Source: Candidatus Latescibacterota bacterium
GTDB lineage: Bacteria; Latescibacterota; UBA2968; GCA-2709665
NCBI GenBank assembly: GCA_021295655.1
Contig: JAGWBX010000006.1
Span: 1-58,226, forward strand
Length of the DNA: 58,226 nt
Direction of reading: 5' to 3'
The position numbers and the translations under genes were made by a program. Positions 43,815 to 54,691 of the stretch are shown here, in pieces (the first letter of the stretch is position 1; every line of letters begins with the position of its first letter). Under the pieces are notes generated by a model. The model searched no databases, was not told the DNA's origin, and was given only the letters and a program-made list of their open reading frames with translations.

Positions 43815-46301
43815 ATGATGAGCGCTCGGGAGCGGATTGTCCCGATGGACATCGGCGATGAACTGAAAAAGTCGATGCTGGACTATTCCATGAGCACGCT
43901 GGTGAATCGTGCGTTGCCGGATGTGCGTGATGGACTCAAGCCCTCGCAACGGCGCATCCTCATTGCAATGAACGACCTGGGCCTGGGGCCCACGCGACAG
44001 CACAGGAAGTGCGCCAACATCGCCGGACATACGTCCGGAAACTACCACCCACACGGCGAGGAAATCGTCTATCCCACGCTGGTCAACCTGGCGCAGGACT
44101 TCAAGCTGCGCTATCCGCTCGTGGACGGGCAGGGTAATTTCGGCTCGATCGACGGGTATCCGCCGGCGGCCATGCGGTATACCGAGGCGAGGATGGCCGG
44201 CGCGGGCAGCGAGATGTTGCAGGACCTCGACAAGAACACGGTGGATTTCAACCCGAACTACGACGAAAGGCTCGAAGAACCCGCCGTCCTGCCATCGCGC
44301 TTTCCGAATATGCTCTGCAACGGAGCCGTGGGAATCGCCGTGACGATGGCAACGGCGATTCCGCCCCACAACGTCCGCGAAGTGGTCGCCGGACTTGTCG
44401 CATTAATCGACAATCCCGATCTGGATGTCCTGGACCTCATGGAGTATGTCAAGGGACCTGACTTTCCTACGGGCGGCGTGATTTACGGGATGAGCGGCGT
44501 ACTGGATGCCTACCGTACCGGCCGCGGGTTGATACGGGTGCGGGCGACCGCTGCCGTGGAGTCCTTGAAGAACGGGCGCGAGAACATCGTCATTACTGAA
44601 ATCCCTTATATGGTAGCAAAAGCCGGGATGCTGGAAAAGATGGCCGACCTGGTTCGGGAGAAGCGGATCGAGGGGATATCGAATATCCGGGACGAGTCCG
44701 ACCGCAAGGGTATGCGGGTTGTTGTGGAACTGAAGCAGGACGCCTACAGCGAGGTGGTCCTGAACCAGCTGTACAAGCATACACAGCTGGAAAGTACGTT
44801 CGGCGCCAATATAATCGCGCTGGTGGACAGGCAGCCCAGGCAGTTGAATCTGAAACAGCTGCTTCAGCACTATATCGATCACCGGCACGACGTGGTGGAA
44901 CGGCGCACCGCGTACGAGCTTCAGGTGGCGGAAGACCGCGCGCATATCCTGGAAGGCTTGAGGATTGCGCTGGATGCGATCGAAGCAGTCATTCGGATTG
45001 TCCGGGGGGCAGCCGATCCGGATGCCGCCCGTTCGGTCCTGATGGAACGGTTGTCCCTGTCCGAAAGGCAGGCACAGGCGGTATTGACGATGACCATCCA
45101 GCGGCTGACGGGACTTGAACACCGCAAGATCGAGGAAGAGTACGGGGCGCTTGTCAAGGAGATCGCCCGGCTCAGGTCGATCCTGGGCAGCAGGCAGGAG
45201 CGAATGGGCATTGTAAGGACGGAACTGTCGGAAGTTGAAGCGAAGTACGGGGACGAACGGCGATCCAGCATCGTCCTGTCCGCTTCGGAATTCAACATCG
45301 AAGACCTGATCGCCGACGAGGATATGGTCATCACCATATCCCATCAGGGATATATCAAACGAATACCGGTGGACGCCTACCGGCAGCAGCGCAGGGGCGG
45401 ACGCGGCGTGACGGGGATGCGGACCAAGGACGAGGATTTCGTGGAACACCTCTTCATCGCTTCCACCCACAGCTATATTCTGTTTCTGACGGATCTGGGT
45501 CACTGCCACTGGTTGAAGGTGCACGAGATTCCCGAAGGCGGCCGTGTTTCCCGCGGGCGTCCGGTGGTCAACCTCATCGAGATCGGCGAGGGTCACAAGG
45601 TGGCCGCCATCGTACCGGTCAGGGCGTTTGAGGACGGGCGTTATCTGATGAAGGTGACCCGCAACGGATTGATCAAGAAGACGGTCCTGCCGGCGTTCAG
45701 CCGGCCCCGGCGCGCGGGTATCATCGCGATGAATATCCTCGACGACGACCGGTTGATCGGAGCCGAAATCACGAACGGGTCACAGGAAATCGTGCTGGCA
45801 ACCCGAAACGGTCAGGCCATCCGGTTTCACGAACACGACGTGCGCGATATGGGGCGCGGCACCCGGGGGGTGCGAGGCGTTTCCCTGGAGGACGACGATG
45901 AAGTGGTGTGCATGGTGGTGGTGCAGGATGCCGACAGCACGTTGCTGACAGTCTCTGCCAGGGGATACGGCAAGCGGACCGGGGTATCGGATTACCGGCT
46001 GACCCGCCGCGGCGGCAAGGGCGTGATCAACATCAGGACAACCGAACGAAACGGCAAGGTGGTGGCGGTGAAGGGCGTGGAGGACGAGGATGAACTGATG
46101 ATCTTGACCCTGAACGGAATCCTGATCAGACAGCCGATCCACGAAATCAGTTCGATTGGAAGGAATACTCAGGGCGTGCGGCTGATCAATCTCGATGAGG
46201 AAGACGAGGTGATCGACGTCGCGCGCGTGATTTCGCAGAATAACGGGGACGGATCGGAAGGGCTTCCGCCGGAGACCGGCCCGAACGGAGACGTACAATA
46301 G
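43815..46301 (+). CDS. gyrA: DNA gyrase subunit A
   Basis: An 828-residue breakage-reunion subunit. The catalytic Tyr lies in [11 protein letters not shown], and the quinolone-region sequence [17 protein letters not shown] precedes it (the usual Asp/Glu after the GxY segment is kept as EE). The C-terminal domain starts with the GyrA box QQRRGGRG, required to wrap DNA for negative supercoiling, followed by six beta-pinwheel repeats and a short acidic tail. The GyrA box distinguishes it from ParC. gyrB lies 71 bases upstream. Confidence 0.97.
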   Translation: MMSARERIVPMDIGDELKKSMLDYSMSTLVNRALPDVRDGLKPSQRRILIAMNDLGLGPTRQHRKCANIAGHTSGNYHPHGEEIVYPTLVNLAQDFKLRYPLVDGQGNFGSIDGYPPAAMRYTEARMAGAGSEMLQDLDKNTVDFNPNYDERLEEPAVLPSRFPNMLCNGAVGIAVTMATAIPPHNVREVVAGLVALIDNPDLDVLDLMEYVKGPDFPTGGVIYGMSGVLDAYRTGRGLIRVRATAAVESLKNGRENIVITEIPYMVAKAGMLEKMADLVREKRIEGISNIRDESDRKGMRVVVELKQDAYSEVVLNQLYKHTQLESTFGANIIALVDRQPRQLNLKQLLQHYIDHRHDVVERRTAYELQVAEDRAHILEGLRIALDAIEAVIRIVRGAADPDAARSVLMERLSLSERQAQAVLTMTIQRLTGLEHRKIEEEYGALVKEIARLRSILGSRQERMGIVRTELSEVEAKYGDERRSSIVLSASEFNIEDLIADEDMVITISHQGYIKRIPVDAYRQQRRGGRGVTGMRTKDEDFVEHLFIASTHSYILFLTDLGHCHWLKVHEIPEGGRVSRGRPVVNLIEIGEGHKVAAIVPVRAFEDGRYLMKVTRNGLIKKTVLPAFSRPRRAGIIAMNILDDDRLIGAEITNGSQEIVLATRNGQAIRFHEHDVRDMGRGTRGVRGVSLEDDDEVVCMVVVQDADSTLLTVSARGYGKRTGVSDYRLTRRGGKGVINIRTTERNGKVVAVKGVEDEDELMILTLNGILIRQPIHEISSIGRNTQGVRLINLDEEDEVIDVARVISQNNGDGSEGLPPETGPNGDVQ

Positions 46302-46332
46302 GCGTTGCGGCCGTATTCCAAAAAGGCCTTTA

Positions 46333-47640
46333 CTACAGCGCTTCGATGCGAAGGATCTGGGGCGGTTCGGTGATTACGGAAAGTCGGTCGATTTGCTGAA
46401 CCGCCGTACGCATGCTGGCTTCTCGAGCCTCGTGCGTGGTCATGATAAGCGGCACGGTTCCCTGCTCGGTTTCGGACCGGCCGTGCTGGATTACGGTCGC
46501 GATGCTGATTTTCTGCTCGGCAAAGATGCGGGCAATCCGGGCGAGTACGCCGGGCCGATCGTATACGGTAAAGCGGCAGTAAAAGCTGGTTTCGACCTCT
46601 TCGGGTGGAATTGCTTCCGCCCGCGGAAGATCGGCGAGGGCCGTGCGGTCCACGGACCGACCGGTCAGACGGCGTTCGGCCAGGTCCAGCAGATCGGATA
46701 CCACGGCGCTGGCCGTTGGCATCTGTCCCGCGCCGCGGCCGTAGAAAACCTGAGGCCCGACAGCGTTCCCCACGATCTCCACGGCGTTGAATTCGTCCTT
46801 GATATTTGCCAGCAGCGCCCCGGAAGGCACCAGTACGGGGTGGACGCGTGCTTCGATCCGGCCATGAATCGCTTTCGCGATGGCCAGGAGCTTTATGGTA
46901 TATCCGAGTTCCCTGGCGAAGTCGATATCCAGGGGAGAAACGTGCGAGATGCCCTCTTTGAGGATGTGCGAGGGATCCAGGCTCACGCGGAAGGCGATGC
47001 GGCACAGAAGCGCGAGTTTCTGGGCGACGTCCGTGCCGTCGATATCCATTGCAGGGTCCGCTTCGGCAAACCCCTTCTCCTGGGCCTTGCGGAGCATGGC
47101 TTGAAAATCTCCGCCGTCATCCGCCATCCGGGTAAGGATGTAGTTGGTGGTACCGTTAAGAATCCCGTAAATGGACTGAATCCGGTTCGCGGCCAGGCCA
47201 TCCGTCAGTGACCGGATAACAGGGATGCCGCCGCAAACACTGGCTTCATAGCCGATGTTTGCGCCATTGCGCGCAGCGGCGCTGAAGAGTTCGTTGCCGT
47301 GTTCGGCCAACAGGGCCTTGTTGGCGGTTGCCAGGTCTTTGCCGTTCTCGAGCGCTTTCAGGCTGAGTTTCGCGGCAGGGTCCAGCCCTCCCATCACTTC
47401 CACCACGATCCGGATGTCGGGATCGTCAACGACCTCGTCGGCGCTGTCGGTGAGGATCTCAACGGGCAGATCACGTTCGCGCGCTTTGGAGATATCTTTC
47501 ACGGCGATCCGCCTCAAGTCGAACGCCACGCCGCGAATAGAGCTGAAATATTCTGCACGTTGTTTGAGAATGCGAACGACGCCTGCGCCGACGACACCCA
47601 TGCCGATGAGACCGATGCCCATGGGACGGTGGTTGGCCAT
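46333..47640 (-). CDS. hom: homoserine dehydrogenase
   Basis: A 435-residue enzyme reducing aspartate semialdehyde to homoserine, on the way to threonine, methionine and isoleucine. The NAD(P) site is GLIGMGVVGAGVVRIL. The catalytic region contains GKDLATANKALLA with the conserved Lys, then YEASVCGGIPVIRSLTDGLA and GILNGTTNYIL. A C-terminal ACT domain (YDRPGVLARIARIFAEQKIS) suggests threonine feedback. ATG 47640 gives MANHRPMG; ATG 47652 is possible (GAGGAG lies next to it, but too close). Confidence 0.95.
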   Translation of the reverse strand: MANHRPMGIGLIGMGVVGAGVVRILKQRAEYFSSIRGVAFDLRRIAVKDISKARERDLPVEILTDSADEVVDDPDIRIVVEVMGGLDPAAKLSLKALENGKDLATANKALLAEHGNELFSAAARNGANIGYEASVCGGIPVIRSLTDGLAANRIQSIYGILNGTTNYILTRMADDGGDFQAMLRKAQEKGFAEADPAMDIDGTDVAQKLALLCRIAFRVSLDPSHILKEGISHVSPLDIDFARELGYTIKLLAIAKAIHGRIEARVHPVLVPSGALLANIKDEFNAVEIVGNAVGPQVFYGRGAGQMPTASAVVSDLLDLAERRLTGRSVDRTALADLPRAEAIPPEEVETSFYCRFTVYDRPGVLARIARIFAEQKISIATVIQHGRSETEQGTVPLIMTTHEAREASMRTAVQQIDRLSVITEPPQILRIEAL

Positions 47641-47820
47641 GGTGGGATCCATGCTCCTCATCGTGCGTTGATCTGTATGCCCGAAGCTCGATTCCACCGC
47701 GGAATCGCGCCCGGGATCAGGACGGAATTCAGGCAACGGACCAATATAAGACAAAGGGCGGCCGGAGGCAAGGGGGCACCCGACGAAGCGCGGGCCGGCG
47801 TGCCATTTGCCTGAAAAGGC

Positions 47821-47849
47821 TTGACAGCATCAGGGGGCTGTGTTATCTT
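47821..47849 (+). promoter_or_regulatory. promoter of the tRNA-Asp gene
   Basis: TTGACA (47821-47826), a 17-base spacer and TATCTT (47844-47849) preceded by TGT. Transcription would start about 40 bases before the tRNA, at a GC-rich discriminator. Confidence 0.78.
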
Positions 47850-47897
47850 TACGCCCGCAAAATTCGGGAATTGCGAGCGTGCTTGTTCCAACGATGC

Positions 47898-47976
47898 GGG
47901 GTAGTAGCTCAGCATTGGTGAGAGTGCAGGCCTGTCAAGCCTGAGGTCGCGGGTTCGAGTCCCGTCTACCCCGCCA
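47898..47976 (+). tRNA. tRNA-Asp (anticodon GTC)
   Basis: The 7-bp acceptor stem GGGGTAG / CTACCCC, discriminator G and an encoded CCA end are visible. The anticodon stem CAGGC / GCCTG encloses the loop CTGTCAA, giving anticodon GTC. The T arm contains GGTTCGAGTCCC. All four arms fold canonically. The discriminator G73 is an aspartate identity element. Confidence 0.97.
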
Positions 47977-48047
47977 TAAATTGGTCTCCCAGGACCTTCC
48001 ACACCGCGTCCCGAAGTATCGCGGGATTGCGGATGCCCACCATTTTC

Positions 48048-48105
48048 CCTTAGAAGCTGTTTTAAATTCCCCAGCGGTCTTCGCGCGGCTGCAAAAGCGC
48101 CGGTC
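48048..48105 (-). repeat. dispersed repeat R3, copy 2
   Basis: Reverse-complemented it reads CCGGCGCTTTTGCAGCCGCG, GACCGCTGGGGAATTTAAAA and CAGCTTCTAAGGGAAAATGG. It is colinear with the gyrB leader including the position of the ATG. Here the ATG opens only a 25-codon frame toward the tRNA. A fragment of the same family (GGAATTTAAACCAACTTC) lies on the plus strand at 48243-48260. Confidence 0.72.
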
Positions 48106-48250
48106 GGCGTTGGTTAAACCCACCCGTCTTACGAGGTCGAGGCTACGCTCGCGCGCCTCTCATAGGCGGATTCTCCCGTCGGCGTTGCGTGCCCCTCGCG
48201 CCTCATAACCGTCACTTTTTCGCTCGTGTTCGGGACTCACCAGGAATTTA

Positions 48251-48286
48251 AACCAACTTCCAATCGGGAAGGGTGGTTTTTTGTGT
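48251..48286 (+). terminator. terminator downstream of tRNA-Asp
   Basis: ACCAACTTCC and GGGAAGGGTGGT pair with one mismatch and one bulge around AATC, followed by TTTTTTG. The segment from 47977 to here holds R3 copy 2 and no gene. Confidence 0.6.
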
Positions 48287-48299
48287 ACGTAATGATAAT

Positions 48300-48328
48300 G
48301 CCCGACTCAATGCAGGGTCGGGCCTTTT
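48300..48328 (+). terminator. second terminator-like hairpin before mfd
   Basis: GCCCGAC (48300-48306) pairs with GTCGGGC (48317-48323), followed by CTTTT. Confidence 0.55.
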
Positions 48329-48334
48329 GGCGTT

Positions 48335-48385
48335 CGCCCCGATTCGAATAAAACGGCAACTCGGCGGCGCGTACGGAATCGTGAC
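48335..48385 (-). repeat. dispersed repeat R1, degenerate copy before mfd
   Basis: The plus strand reads CGCCCCGATTCGAATAAAAC, GGCAACTCGGCGGCGCGTAC and GGAATCGTGACGG, colinear with the complement of R1 (CCCCAATTCGAAAAAAACAGC and onward). Its orientation is opposite to mfd, which starts 26 bases later. Confidence 0.5.
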
Positions 48386-48411
48386 GGCCATCGGGGTTCT
48401 GGGGAACTTGA

Positions 48412-51400
48412 ATGTCGATCAGGCAGATATACAACAGGATGGTGAAGTCCCGGCCGTTTGAGGAACTGGCGCGTCTCGTCGCCGCACGAACGGCCGAAAT
48501 TCCCGTTCGCGGACTCCCGGGTTCACTGACTGCGTTCGGCATCGCCTGTGTTGAGGAAACCACGCCAGGCCCGGTATTGGTGGTATGCGCATCGGAGAAC
48601 CGGGCGGAAGCGGTGCGAGACGACCTCGAACGCGTGCTGGGTTCGGCGCGCGTCGGAATATTCCCGTCCTGGGGTGGGTCCCCGTACGACCACCGGTCGC
48701 CTCATCTCGACGTGATGGGACTTCGGCTGGAGGCGCTGGATCAGTTGAATGGGGCGGGTGACGGGGTTGTGGTTGCTCCGGTGGAGGCCCTGATGGGCCA
48801 TACCCTGCCGCCCGACCTGTTTGATCTGGCGGTTCAGGAGATAGGGGTAGGCGAGGAAGTCGCGCCCGACAGACTGGCGGAACACCTGGTGGAGATCGGC
48901 TATGAGCGCGTGACCCTGGTGGGTGGGGTGGGACAGTTCAGCGTGAGGGGCGGAATCCTGGACGTCTGCTCATTTGGCAGCACGCATCCGGTCCGTATCG
49001 AGTTTTTCGGCGATGAGGTGGAATCGATTCGAACGTTCGATCTGGGTACCCAGCGGTCGGTGGCCGGACGCGAAAACGTGCGGGTGCTGCCGTGCCGCGA
49101 GGCAGTCCTGGCAGAGACACTGTCGGACGTGTTCGAGACACATCTGGCCGAAGCGGAACAGCAGCTTGGCATGAGCCTTGAAGGGCTGCGTGAGTTGATG
49201 GAGAGCCAGGGCGCATTCGACGGGCTCGAGCATTACCTGGGCGTATTGTACAGGGACAACACCAACCTGCTGGACCACGTTTCTGAAGGCTATGTCGTCG
49301 TGGACGACCCCGCGGCCGTTGAAACGGCTGCGGCCGACGCCTGGGCTCGGGTGGAGGTGGCGGCGCGCCGACAGAAGATGAGACGCGGAGAGCCGGAGCC
49401 GCTTCCGTCGCGTTCCGTCGCCTGTCATCCGGAGGCCGTTCTGAAGCGGCTGGCCGGAGTTCGCCGGGTCCTGAACTGGCCGCTGGGCGGACCGTCGGAG
49501 GACGGCGTCCACTTTTCCGGCATTGGCGGCAGGCGATATGAGGGTCATCTGGAAACACTGAAGGAGGACCTGAGGCGACACTGGCAGGCGGATTACGAGG
49601 TGGTTCTGTTGTGCGAGAGCCAGGGTCAGAAAGCGCGGTTCGAAGAACTGCTCGAAGACGAAGAGAGCCTGTTGACAACACACGTGGGCACCCTGCACAG
49701 CGGTTTTACGTATACGTCTTCGACGGCGCGGGTGGCGGTGCTGAACGACCACGAAATCTATACCGTCGCGCGGCGGCGGCGGCGTTACAGGCGATTCAAG
49801 GACGCCACGCCAATACGCAGCATTTCAAGCCTTCGGGCCGGTGATTTCGTTGTACACGTGGACCACGGCATCGGCCGGTACGAGGGAATCGAACATCTTG
49901 CGGTCGACGGCGTCCGGCAGGACTGTCTCACGATGTATTATCGAGGCGGCGACCGGGTTTTCGTACCGGTGGACCAGATGGACCGGGTACAAAAATACGC
50001 CGGACAGGACGGAGTCGCTCCGGCATTGAGCAAGCTGGGTACTGTAGCCTGGGAACGGGTAAAGGAAAAGGCCAGGAAGGAGATCTTCAAGATGGCGGCC
50101 GAGCTGCTTTCCCTTTACGCGGAGCGAAAGGCAACGCCCGGAATCGAGTTTGCGGATGACACGGCGCTCCAGCAAGCCCTGGAAGCCTCGTTTCCGTTCC
50201 AGGAGACACGGGACCAACTCCGGACGATTCAGGAAGTAAAAAAGGACATGGAACAATCGGCGCCGATGGATAGGCTGGTATGCGGCGACGTAGGATACGG
50301 GAAGACTGAAGTGGCGGTAAGGGCGGCCTTCAAGGCCGTGGCCGATGGAAAGCAGGTTGCGGTTCTGGCGCCAACCACCATTCTCGCGCAGCAGCACTAT
50401 CGCACGTTCAAGGAGCGTTTGGACGGCCTTCCGGTTACGGTCGACGTGTTGAGCCGGTTCCGAACGCCCCGAGAGTTGCGGGCGGCGCTGGACGGCCTCG
50501 CCGCCGGTCGGGTGGACGTTGCGGTTGGCACGCACCGCATGCTGTCGCAGGACGTCCTGTTTCGGGATCTGGGATTGCTCGTGATCGATGAAGAGCACCG
50601 GTTCGGCGTGCGCCACAAGGAGCGGCTCAAGCAGATTCGGCGGCAGGTGGACGTACTGACGCTGACGGCAACGCCGATTCCAAGGACGCTTCACATGTCC
50701 CTGACGGGCGCCAGGGATATGTCCATCATCCGTACTCCCCCCAGGGACCGGCTGCCGATTACGACCGAAGTTCTGCCGTTTGACGAGGAGCGGGTCGCGG
50801 AAGCCATTCTGCGGGAGGTGGACCGGGGGGGGCAGGTGTATTTTGTCCACAACAGGGTGCAGTCGATGCCGGCCATCGTGAATTTCCTTGAGCAACTCGT
50901 CCCTCAGGTGCGGTTCGGAGTGGCCCATGGTCAGATGCCGGAAAGACAACTCGAAAAGGTGATGATGGATTTTCTGGACGCCAGATACGACTGCCTGATT
51001 TCCACGATGATTATCGAGTCGGGGTTGGATATCCCCAGTGTGAATACGCTGATTGTGAACCGCGCGGACCGTATGGGGCTCGCGCAACTCTACCAGCTTC
51101 GCGGTCGCGTGGGCCGATCCGCGCGGCAGGCGTTCGCGTATCTTCTGATTCCTTCGTGGAAATCGCTCAAGAAGTCGGCCGTTCGTCGCCTGCGCGCCAT
51201 CGAGGAATTCTCGGATCTCGGCTCGGGATTCAATATTTCAATGCGGGACATGGAGATCCGGGGAACAGGCAATCTGCTGGGCGCGCAACAACATGGGCAT
51301 ATTACGGCCGTCGGCTTCGAACTCTACTGCCGGCTGCTGGATGAGGCGATCGCCCAGATTCACGGCAGCGAGACCGAGCCCGCGGCCGAGCCGGAGGTGC

Positions 51401-51822
51401 AGGTGGCCGTTTCCGCCTATATTCCGGATACCTATATTTCGGACGAAGATCTGAAGATGCAGTTCTACCAGCGCCTCGGCGACTGCCGGCAGACGGTTGA
51501 GGTCCTGGCGCTGGAGGAGGAAATGGCGGATCGCTTCGGTACTCTGCCCGGCCCCGCCGCGGCGCTGCTGGATACCGTATCCGTACGGATACTGGCGAGG
51601 CAGATTCGCGCGCACACGGTGCGCACGGGACGGACGCTGGCGGTCGTGTTTCCCAGAGACAGGATGCTGACGAGGAAACAGGTGGAAGCCTGGATAGCGG
51701 CTGCGCCGGTCCCGCTTCAGTTTTCCCTGGGCGAGCAGGCGCTGATCGAGGCGGAACTGGAGGGCGCGGGCCCCGGGGAACGCCTTGCAAGTGCCAAAAA
51801 GGTGTTGCAGAGCCTCGTCTGA
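48412..51822 (+). CDS. mfd: transcription-repair coupling factor
   Basis: A 1136-residue Mfd, which removes stalled RNA polymerase from lesions and recruits UvrA. The UvrB-homology module has [17 protein letters not shown] and [20 protein letters not shown]. The RNA-polymerase-interacting domain begins near [13 protein letters not shown]. The translocase motor has Walker [17 protein letters not shown], the DEEH box IDEEHRFGV, and the [18 protein letters not shown] and TRG segments. The C-terminal regulatory domain is present. ATG 48412 fits the family; no strong Shine-Dalgarno is visible. Confidence 0.96.
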   Translation: MSIRQIYNRMVKSRPFEELARLVAARTAEIPVRGLPGSLTAFGIACVEETTPGPVLVVCASENRAEAVRDDLERVLGSARVGIFPSWGGSPYDHRSPHLDVMGLRLEALDQLNGAGDGVVVAPVEALMGHTLPPDLFDLAVQEIGVGEEVAPDRLAEHLVEIGYERVTLVGGVGQFSVRGGILDVCSFGSTHPVRIEFFGDEVESIRTFDLGTQRSVAGRENVRVLPCREAVLAETLSDVFETHLAEAEQQLGMSLEGLRELMESQGAFDGLEHYLGVLYRDNTNLLDHVSEGYVVVDDPAAVETAAADAWARVEVAARRQKMRRGEPEPLPSRSVACHPEAVLKRLAGVRRVLNWPLGGPSEDGVHFSGIGGRRYEGHLETLKEDLRRHWQADYEVVLLCESQGQKARFEELLEDEESLLTTHVGTLHSGFTYTSSTARVAVLNDHEIYTVARRRRRYRRFKDATPIRSISSLRAGDFVVHVDHGIGRYEGIEHLAVDGVRQDCLTMYYRGGDRVFVPVDQMDRVQKYAGQDGVAPALSKLGTVAWERVKEKARKEIFKMAAELLSLYAERKATPGIEFADDTALQQALEASFPFQETRDQLRTIQEVKKDMEQSAPMDRLVCGDVGYGKTEVAVRAAFKAVADGKQVAVLAPTTILAQQHYRTFKERLDGLPVTVDVLSRFRTPRELRAALDGLAAGRVDVAVGTHRMLSQDVLFRDLGLLVIDEEHRFGVRHKERLKQIRRQVDVLTLTATPIPRTLHMSLTGARDMSIIRTPPRDRLPITTEVLPFDEERVAEAILREVDRGGQVYFVHNRVQSMPAIVNFLEQLVPQVRFGVAHGQMPERQLEKVMMDFLDARYDCLISTMIIESGLDIPSVNTLIVNRADRMGLAQLYQLRGRVGRSARQAFAYLLIPSWKSLKKSAVRRLRAIEEFSDLGSGFNISMRDMEIRGTGNLLGAQQHGHITAVGFELYCRLLDEAIAQIHGSETEPAAEPEVQVAVSAYIPDTYISDEDLKMQFYQRLGDCRQTVEVLALEEEMADRFGTLPGPAAALLDTVSVRILARQIRAHTVRTGRTLAVVFPRDRMLTRKQVEAWIAAAPVPLQFSLGEQALIEAELEGAGPGERLASAKKVLQSLV

Positions 51823-51968
51823 ACGGATATATTCCCGGCAGAATTCCGGGACGGAACATTCGGAACCAGACGACGCCCCGGCAGTCACATGTAGGAGCGG
51901 CGGGACGGATAGACGGCCGCCCCGCGAAGGCCGTGGGGGACGTATTTCGCAATCGGAGACGGAACACT

Positions 51969-53270
51969 ATGGCAGGAAATCATCCGGGAGGCGCGTGGGT
52001 TGCTTTGGCGGCGTGTGTGGCGTTGATCTGCACGACGAATGCCGCGGCAAAACCGCAGTTGCTCGACCAGATCGTGGCGGTGGTTGACGATCAGATCGTC
52101 TTGCGTTCCGACGTGATGTCCAGCATGGCGCTGGTTGCCATGCGGCAAGGGCTCAGCCGGGAAGACCTCACGCCGGACAGGGTCAGCGAATTGTTCGAGG
52201 TTATACTGGGGAACATGATCCAGGAAAAGCTCCTTCTGGCCAGGGCGGAACAGGACAGCATCGAGGTGGACGAGGAAATTATCGAACGTGCGGTACGTTC
52301 CCGTGTCCGGGAGCTCAAGGCGGAACATGGCGAAGAGGCGTTTGCCGGTCAGCTTGCCGAAGGGGGCGTAACGGAAAGGGACCTTCGTGAACAGTACCGG
52401 CAGGAATTTCGGAAAGATTTCCTGCGACAGCGGATGTACACAAGCCTGAACCAGCAGGTTGAAGTCTCGTTCAAGGACGTTCAGGACTATAAGGCGCGCT
52501 ACAAGGACGAACTGCCGCCATTGTTGAGTATCAGTCATCTCCTGGTGGCGATCGAAGCTTCTGACGACCGGGCCGCGGAAGTCAGGGCTCAGGCGAACGC
52601 GATCATTGACCGCTTGAAGAAGGGCGAAGATTTCGCCGCCCTGGCCCAGCAGTATTCCAGCGACGCGGGAAGCCGGGAGGACGGGGGCGACCTGGGTTAT
52701 TTCCCTCGCGGTCGCATGGTCCCGGCATTTGAGGAGGCGGCCTTCACGCTGCGGCCGGGGGAGATCAGCGCGCCGGTCAGGACAAAGTTCGGTTACCACA
52801 TCATCAAGGTGGAAGCGGTGTTGGGGGACCAGGTACGGGCGCGCCACATTCTCATACCGCTGCAGCCCTCCACGCGGGACGTGAAAACGGCCTACGACAA
52901 AGCGTTGGATCTGGCGAAGAAGGCTCAGGCGGGAGAGGATTTCGCGGAACTGGCTCGAGAACATTCCGCGCACGAGGAGACCGCAAAAAAGGGCGGGCGG
53001 CTTCCCGGGCCGTTCACGCAGGAAAACCTGCCGTCCGAATTCTCGGATGTCCTGAAGACCATGCGCATGGGCGAGGTGAGCGCGCCGATACAGACGGAGT
53101 ACGGATGGCATGTCGTCAAAGTGAATGACGACCAGGACGGCGTGAGGGAAATCATACAACAGGTCCGCCTGCAAGAGCGGTTTGAAGCAGTACTCTCGGA
53201 AACACGGGCGCGTCTGTACGTGGAAGTTCGACCTTACGATCTGGGATATGGAGGCGGGCCGCAGCCGTAA
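51969..53270 (+). CDS. SurA-like periplasmic peptidyl-prolyl isomerase / chaperone
   Basis: A 433-residue exported foldase. Residues 1-28 are a signal peptide ending TNAAAK. The SurA_N chaperone domain ([20 protein letters not shown]) is followed by two parvulin domains: the first around [14 protein letters not shown] to [11 protein letters not shown], the second around [15 protein letters not shown] to [12 protein letters not shown]. This order is that of SurA, which escorts outer-membrane proteins to BAM. ATG 51969 is chosen because it leaves a clean signal peptide. The gene lies 146 bases after mfd; S4 and methyltransferase genes follow. Confidence 0.9.
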   Translation: MAGNHPGGAWVALAACVALICTTNAAAKPQLLDQIVAVVDDQIVLRSDVMSSMALVAMRQGLSREDLTPDRVSELFEVILGNMIQEKLLLARAEQDSIEVDEEIIERAVRSRVRELKAEHGEEAFAGQLAEGGVTERDLREQYRQEFRKDFLRQRMYTSLNQQVEVSFKDVQDYKARYKDELPPLLSISHLLVAIEASDDRAAEVRAQANAIIDRLKKGEDFAALAQQYSSDAGSREDGGDLGYFPRGRMVPAFEEAAFTLRPGEISAPVRTKFGYHIIKVEAVLGDQVRARHILIPLQPSTRDVKTAYDKALDLAKKAQAGEDFAELAREHSAHEETAKKGGRLPGPFTQENLPSEFSDVLKTMRMGEVSAPIQTEYGWHVVKVNDDQDGVREIIQQVRLQERFEAVLSETRARLYVEVRPYDLGYGGGPQP

Positions 53271-53334
53271 CGACGCCCGGCCCGGCAGCGCGATGCGCCT
53301 CAACCAGGTCTCGCCAACGCGCGTTTAATGCGAT

Positions 53335-53607
53335 ATGCGGCTCGATCTATACCTGAAGCGATGTTGTTTGACACGGCGGCGTTCCGAGGCAAAACGCGCC
53401 TGCGAGAACGGGATTGTAATGCTCGACGGACGGCGGGCGAAGGCGGGTCAGTCCGTAGGGCCGGGCAGGCGGGTGAGCATTTCCTTTCTGGATCGATACC
53501 TGGAGCTGGAAATACTCAAGCTGCCCGCCGGGAACGTCTCCAGGGCGGAGGCCAGAACGTATTACGAAGTGCTTCGTGACGAAGCGCGCGAGGTTACGGA
53601 TTTCTAA
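53335..53607 (+). CDS. S4-domain RNA-binding protein (HslR-like)
   Basis: A 90-residue protein whose first 50 residues are an S4 fold: MRLDLYLKRCCLTRRRSEAK, then ENGIVMLDGRRAKAGQSVGP. Family knowledge: HslR (Hsp15) binds stalled 50S subunits with nascent chains. The short Lys/Arg-poor C-terminus differs from E. coli Hsp15, so the precise role is uncertain; RqcP-like function is an alternative. It starts at ATG 53335, 64 bases after the foldase gene. Confidence 0.82.
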   Translation: MRLDLYLKRCCLTRRRSEAKRACENGIVMLDGRRAKAGQSVGPGRRVSISFLDRYLELEILKLPAGNVSRAEARTYYEVLRDEAREVTDF

Positions 53608-53639
53608 ACACACCCATTGCCAGGACGTCAAAGCGTCGT

Positions 53640-53667
53640 GTCCGGCCCTGCGGGGCGGGACTTTTTT
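53640..53667 (+). terminator. intrinsic terminator after the S4 gene
   Basis: GTCC-G-GCCC / GGGC-G-GGAC forms an 8-bp stem with one G-G mismatch and loop TGCG, followed directly by six T residues. It closes the upstream gene group. Confidence 0.8.
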
Positions 53668-53705
53668 ATGTGTGCACCCCAAGTCGCAAAAACGTGGACG
53701 TGTCG

Positions 53706-53735
53706 TTTGCCCTTTCGCTTCGACCTGTTTATATT
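53706..53735 (+). promoter_or_regulatory. promoter placed for a leaderless methyltransferase mRNA
   Basis: TTGCCC (about 53707-53712), 17 bases, then TATATT (53730-53735). The ATG at 53742 lies 6 bases after the -10 box, so transcription would start at or next to the start codon. No Shine-Dalgarno precedes the ATG. Confidence 0.5.
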
Positions 53736-53741
53736 GGATTT

Positions 53742-54509
53742 ATGTTCGGACGAAAGAAAGAAAAACAAAGGGCGCAACCGTACACACGGCTTGCGGAGAT
53801 CTATGATCATGTGATGCGGCACGTGGACTATGTGCAGTGGGCGGACTACATCGAGGCCGTGTTCGCAAGGCATAACCTGGCGCCGTCAAGGGTGCTCGAC
53901 CTGGCATGCGGAACGGGCAGCCTGGCGTTGGAACTGCGAAAGCGGCACTACCGTGCCTCCGGTGCGGACGGTTGCCGCGAAATGCTGAACGTGGCTATTG
54001 AGAAGACCCGAAAAGCCGGGCAGAATGTCGAATATTTCCACAGAAACCTGCAGGACCTGTCGGGTCTTCCACGTTTCGAAGCGGCGCTGTGCCTGTACGA
54101 CAGCATGAATTACCTCATGACAATCGAAGACGTCGCCCTGGCGCTGAGAGAGGTCCACAGGATTCTGCTGCCGAACGGCATATTCGTATTCGACATCTGT
54201 ACCGAAACGAACTCGCTGCGATATTTTCGCAGGCTGACGGATAAGGACAGCGGCGACGGATTCACGTACGTCCGGGAGAGTTTCTACAGGAATGGAATCC
54301 AGTTCAATCGATTCGACATCCGGTTCAAGCAGACGGACGAATCCGTGGAAGAGGAACATCGGCAGCGGATATATGCACTGTCGGACATTTTGGCCGCACT
54401 GGATCAGTCGCCGTTTACGCTGGAAGGGACCTACGACGGATTTGGTTTTTGCGGGCCCGACAGAGATTCGGACCGGGTGCATTTCGTACTGCGCAAAGCC
54501 GGCGCCTGA
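53742..54509 (+). CDS. class I SAM-dependent methyltransferase
   Basis: A 255-residue methyltransferase. The SAM site is VLDLACGTGSLALEL, followed by ASGADGCREMLNVA, and the post-I region contains CLYDSMNYLM. The C-terminal part (GFTYVRESFYRNGIQFNRFD and ALDQSPFTLEGTYDGFGF) resembles small-molecule methyltransferases of the Methyltransf_25 type. The substrate is unknown. The basic N-terminus MFGRKKEKQRAQPYTRLAEI is typical of the group. It has its own promoter and lies between two envelope-related gene groups. Confidence 0.85.
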   Translation: MFGRKKEKQRAQPYTRLAEIYDHVMRHVDYVQWADYIEAVFARHNLAPSRVLDLACGTGSLALELRKRHYRASGADGCREMLNVAIEKTRKAGQNVEYFHRNLQDLSGLPRFEAALCLYDSMNYLMTIEDVALALREVHRILLPNGIFVFDICTETNSLRYFRRLTDKDSGDGFTYVRESFYRNGIQFNRFDIRFKQTDESVEEEHRQRIYALSDILAALDQSPFTLEGTYDGFGFCGPDRDSDRVHFVLRKAGA

Positions 54510-54691
54510 AACGCGATGAGGCGCGTGACAAGGGGTTCCGGGGACGTGACCGGATGCGGCAAGCGGACAGATACCGTCGAGCCGGCACCCGGTTGGCCGG
54601 CAGTATCGACAAATTGAACGTCGGAACCGCGGCATGACGCATCAGTGTCCGCAATACGCTACTATAGGAAATTCCCCTGGCAGGAGGTTTC

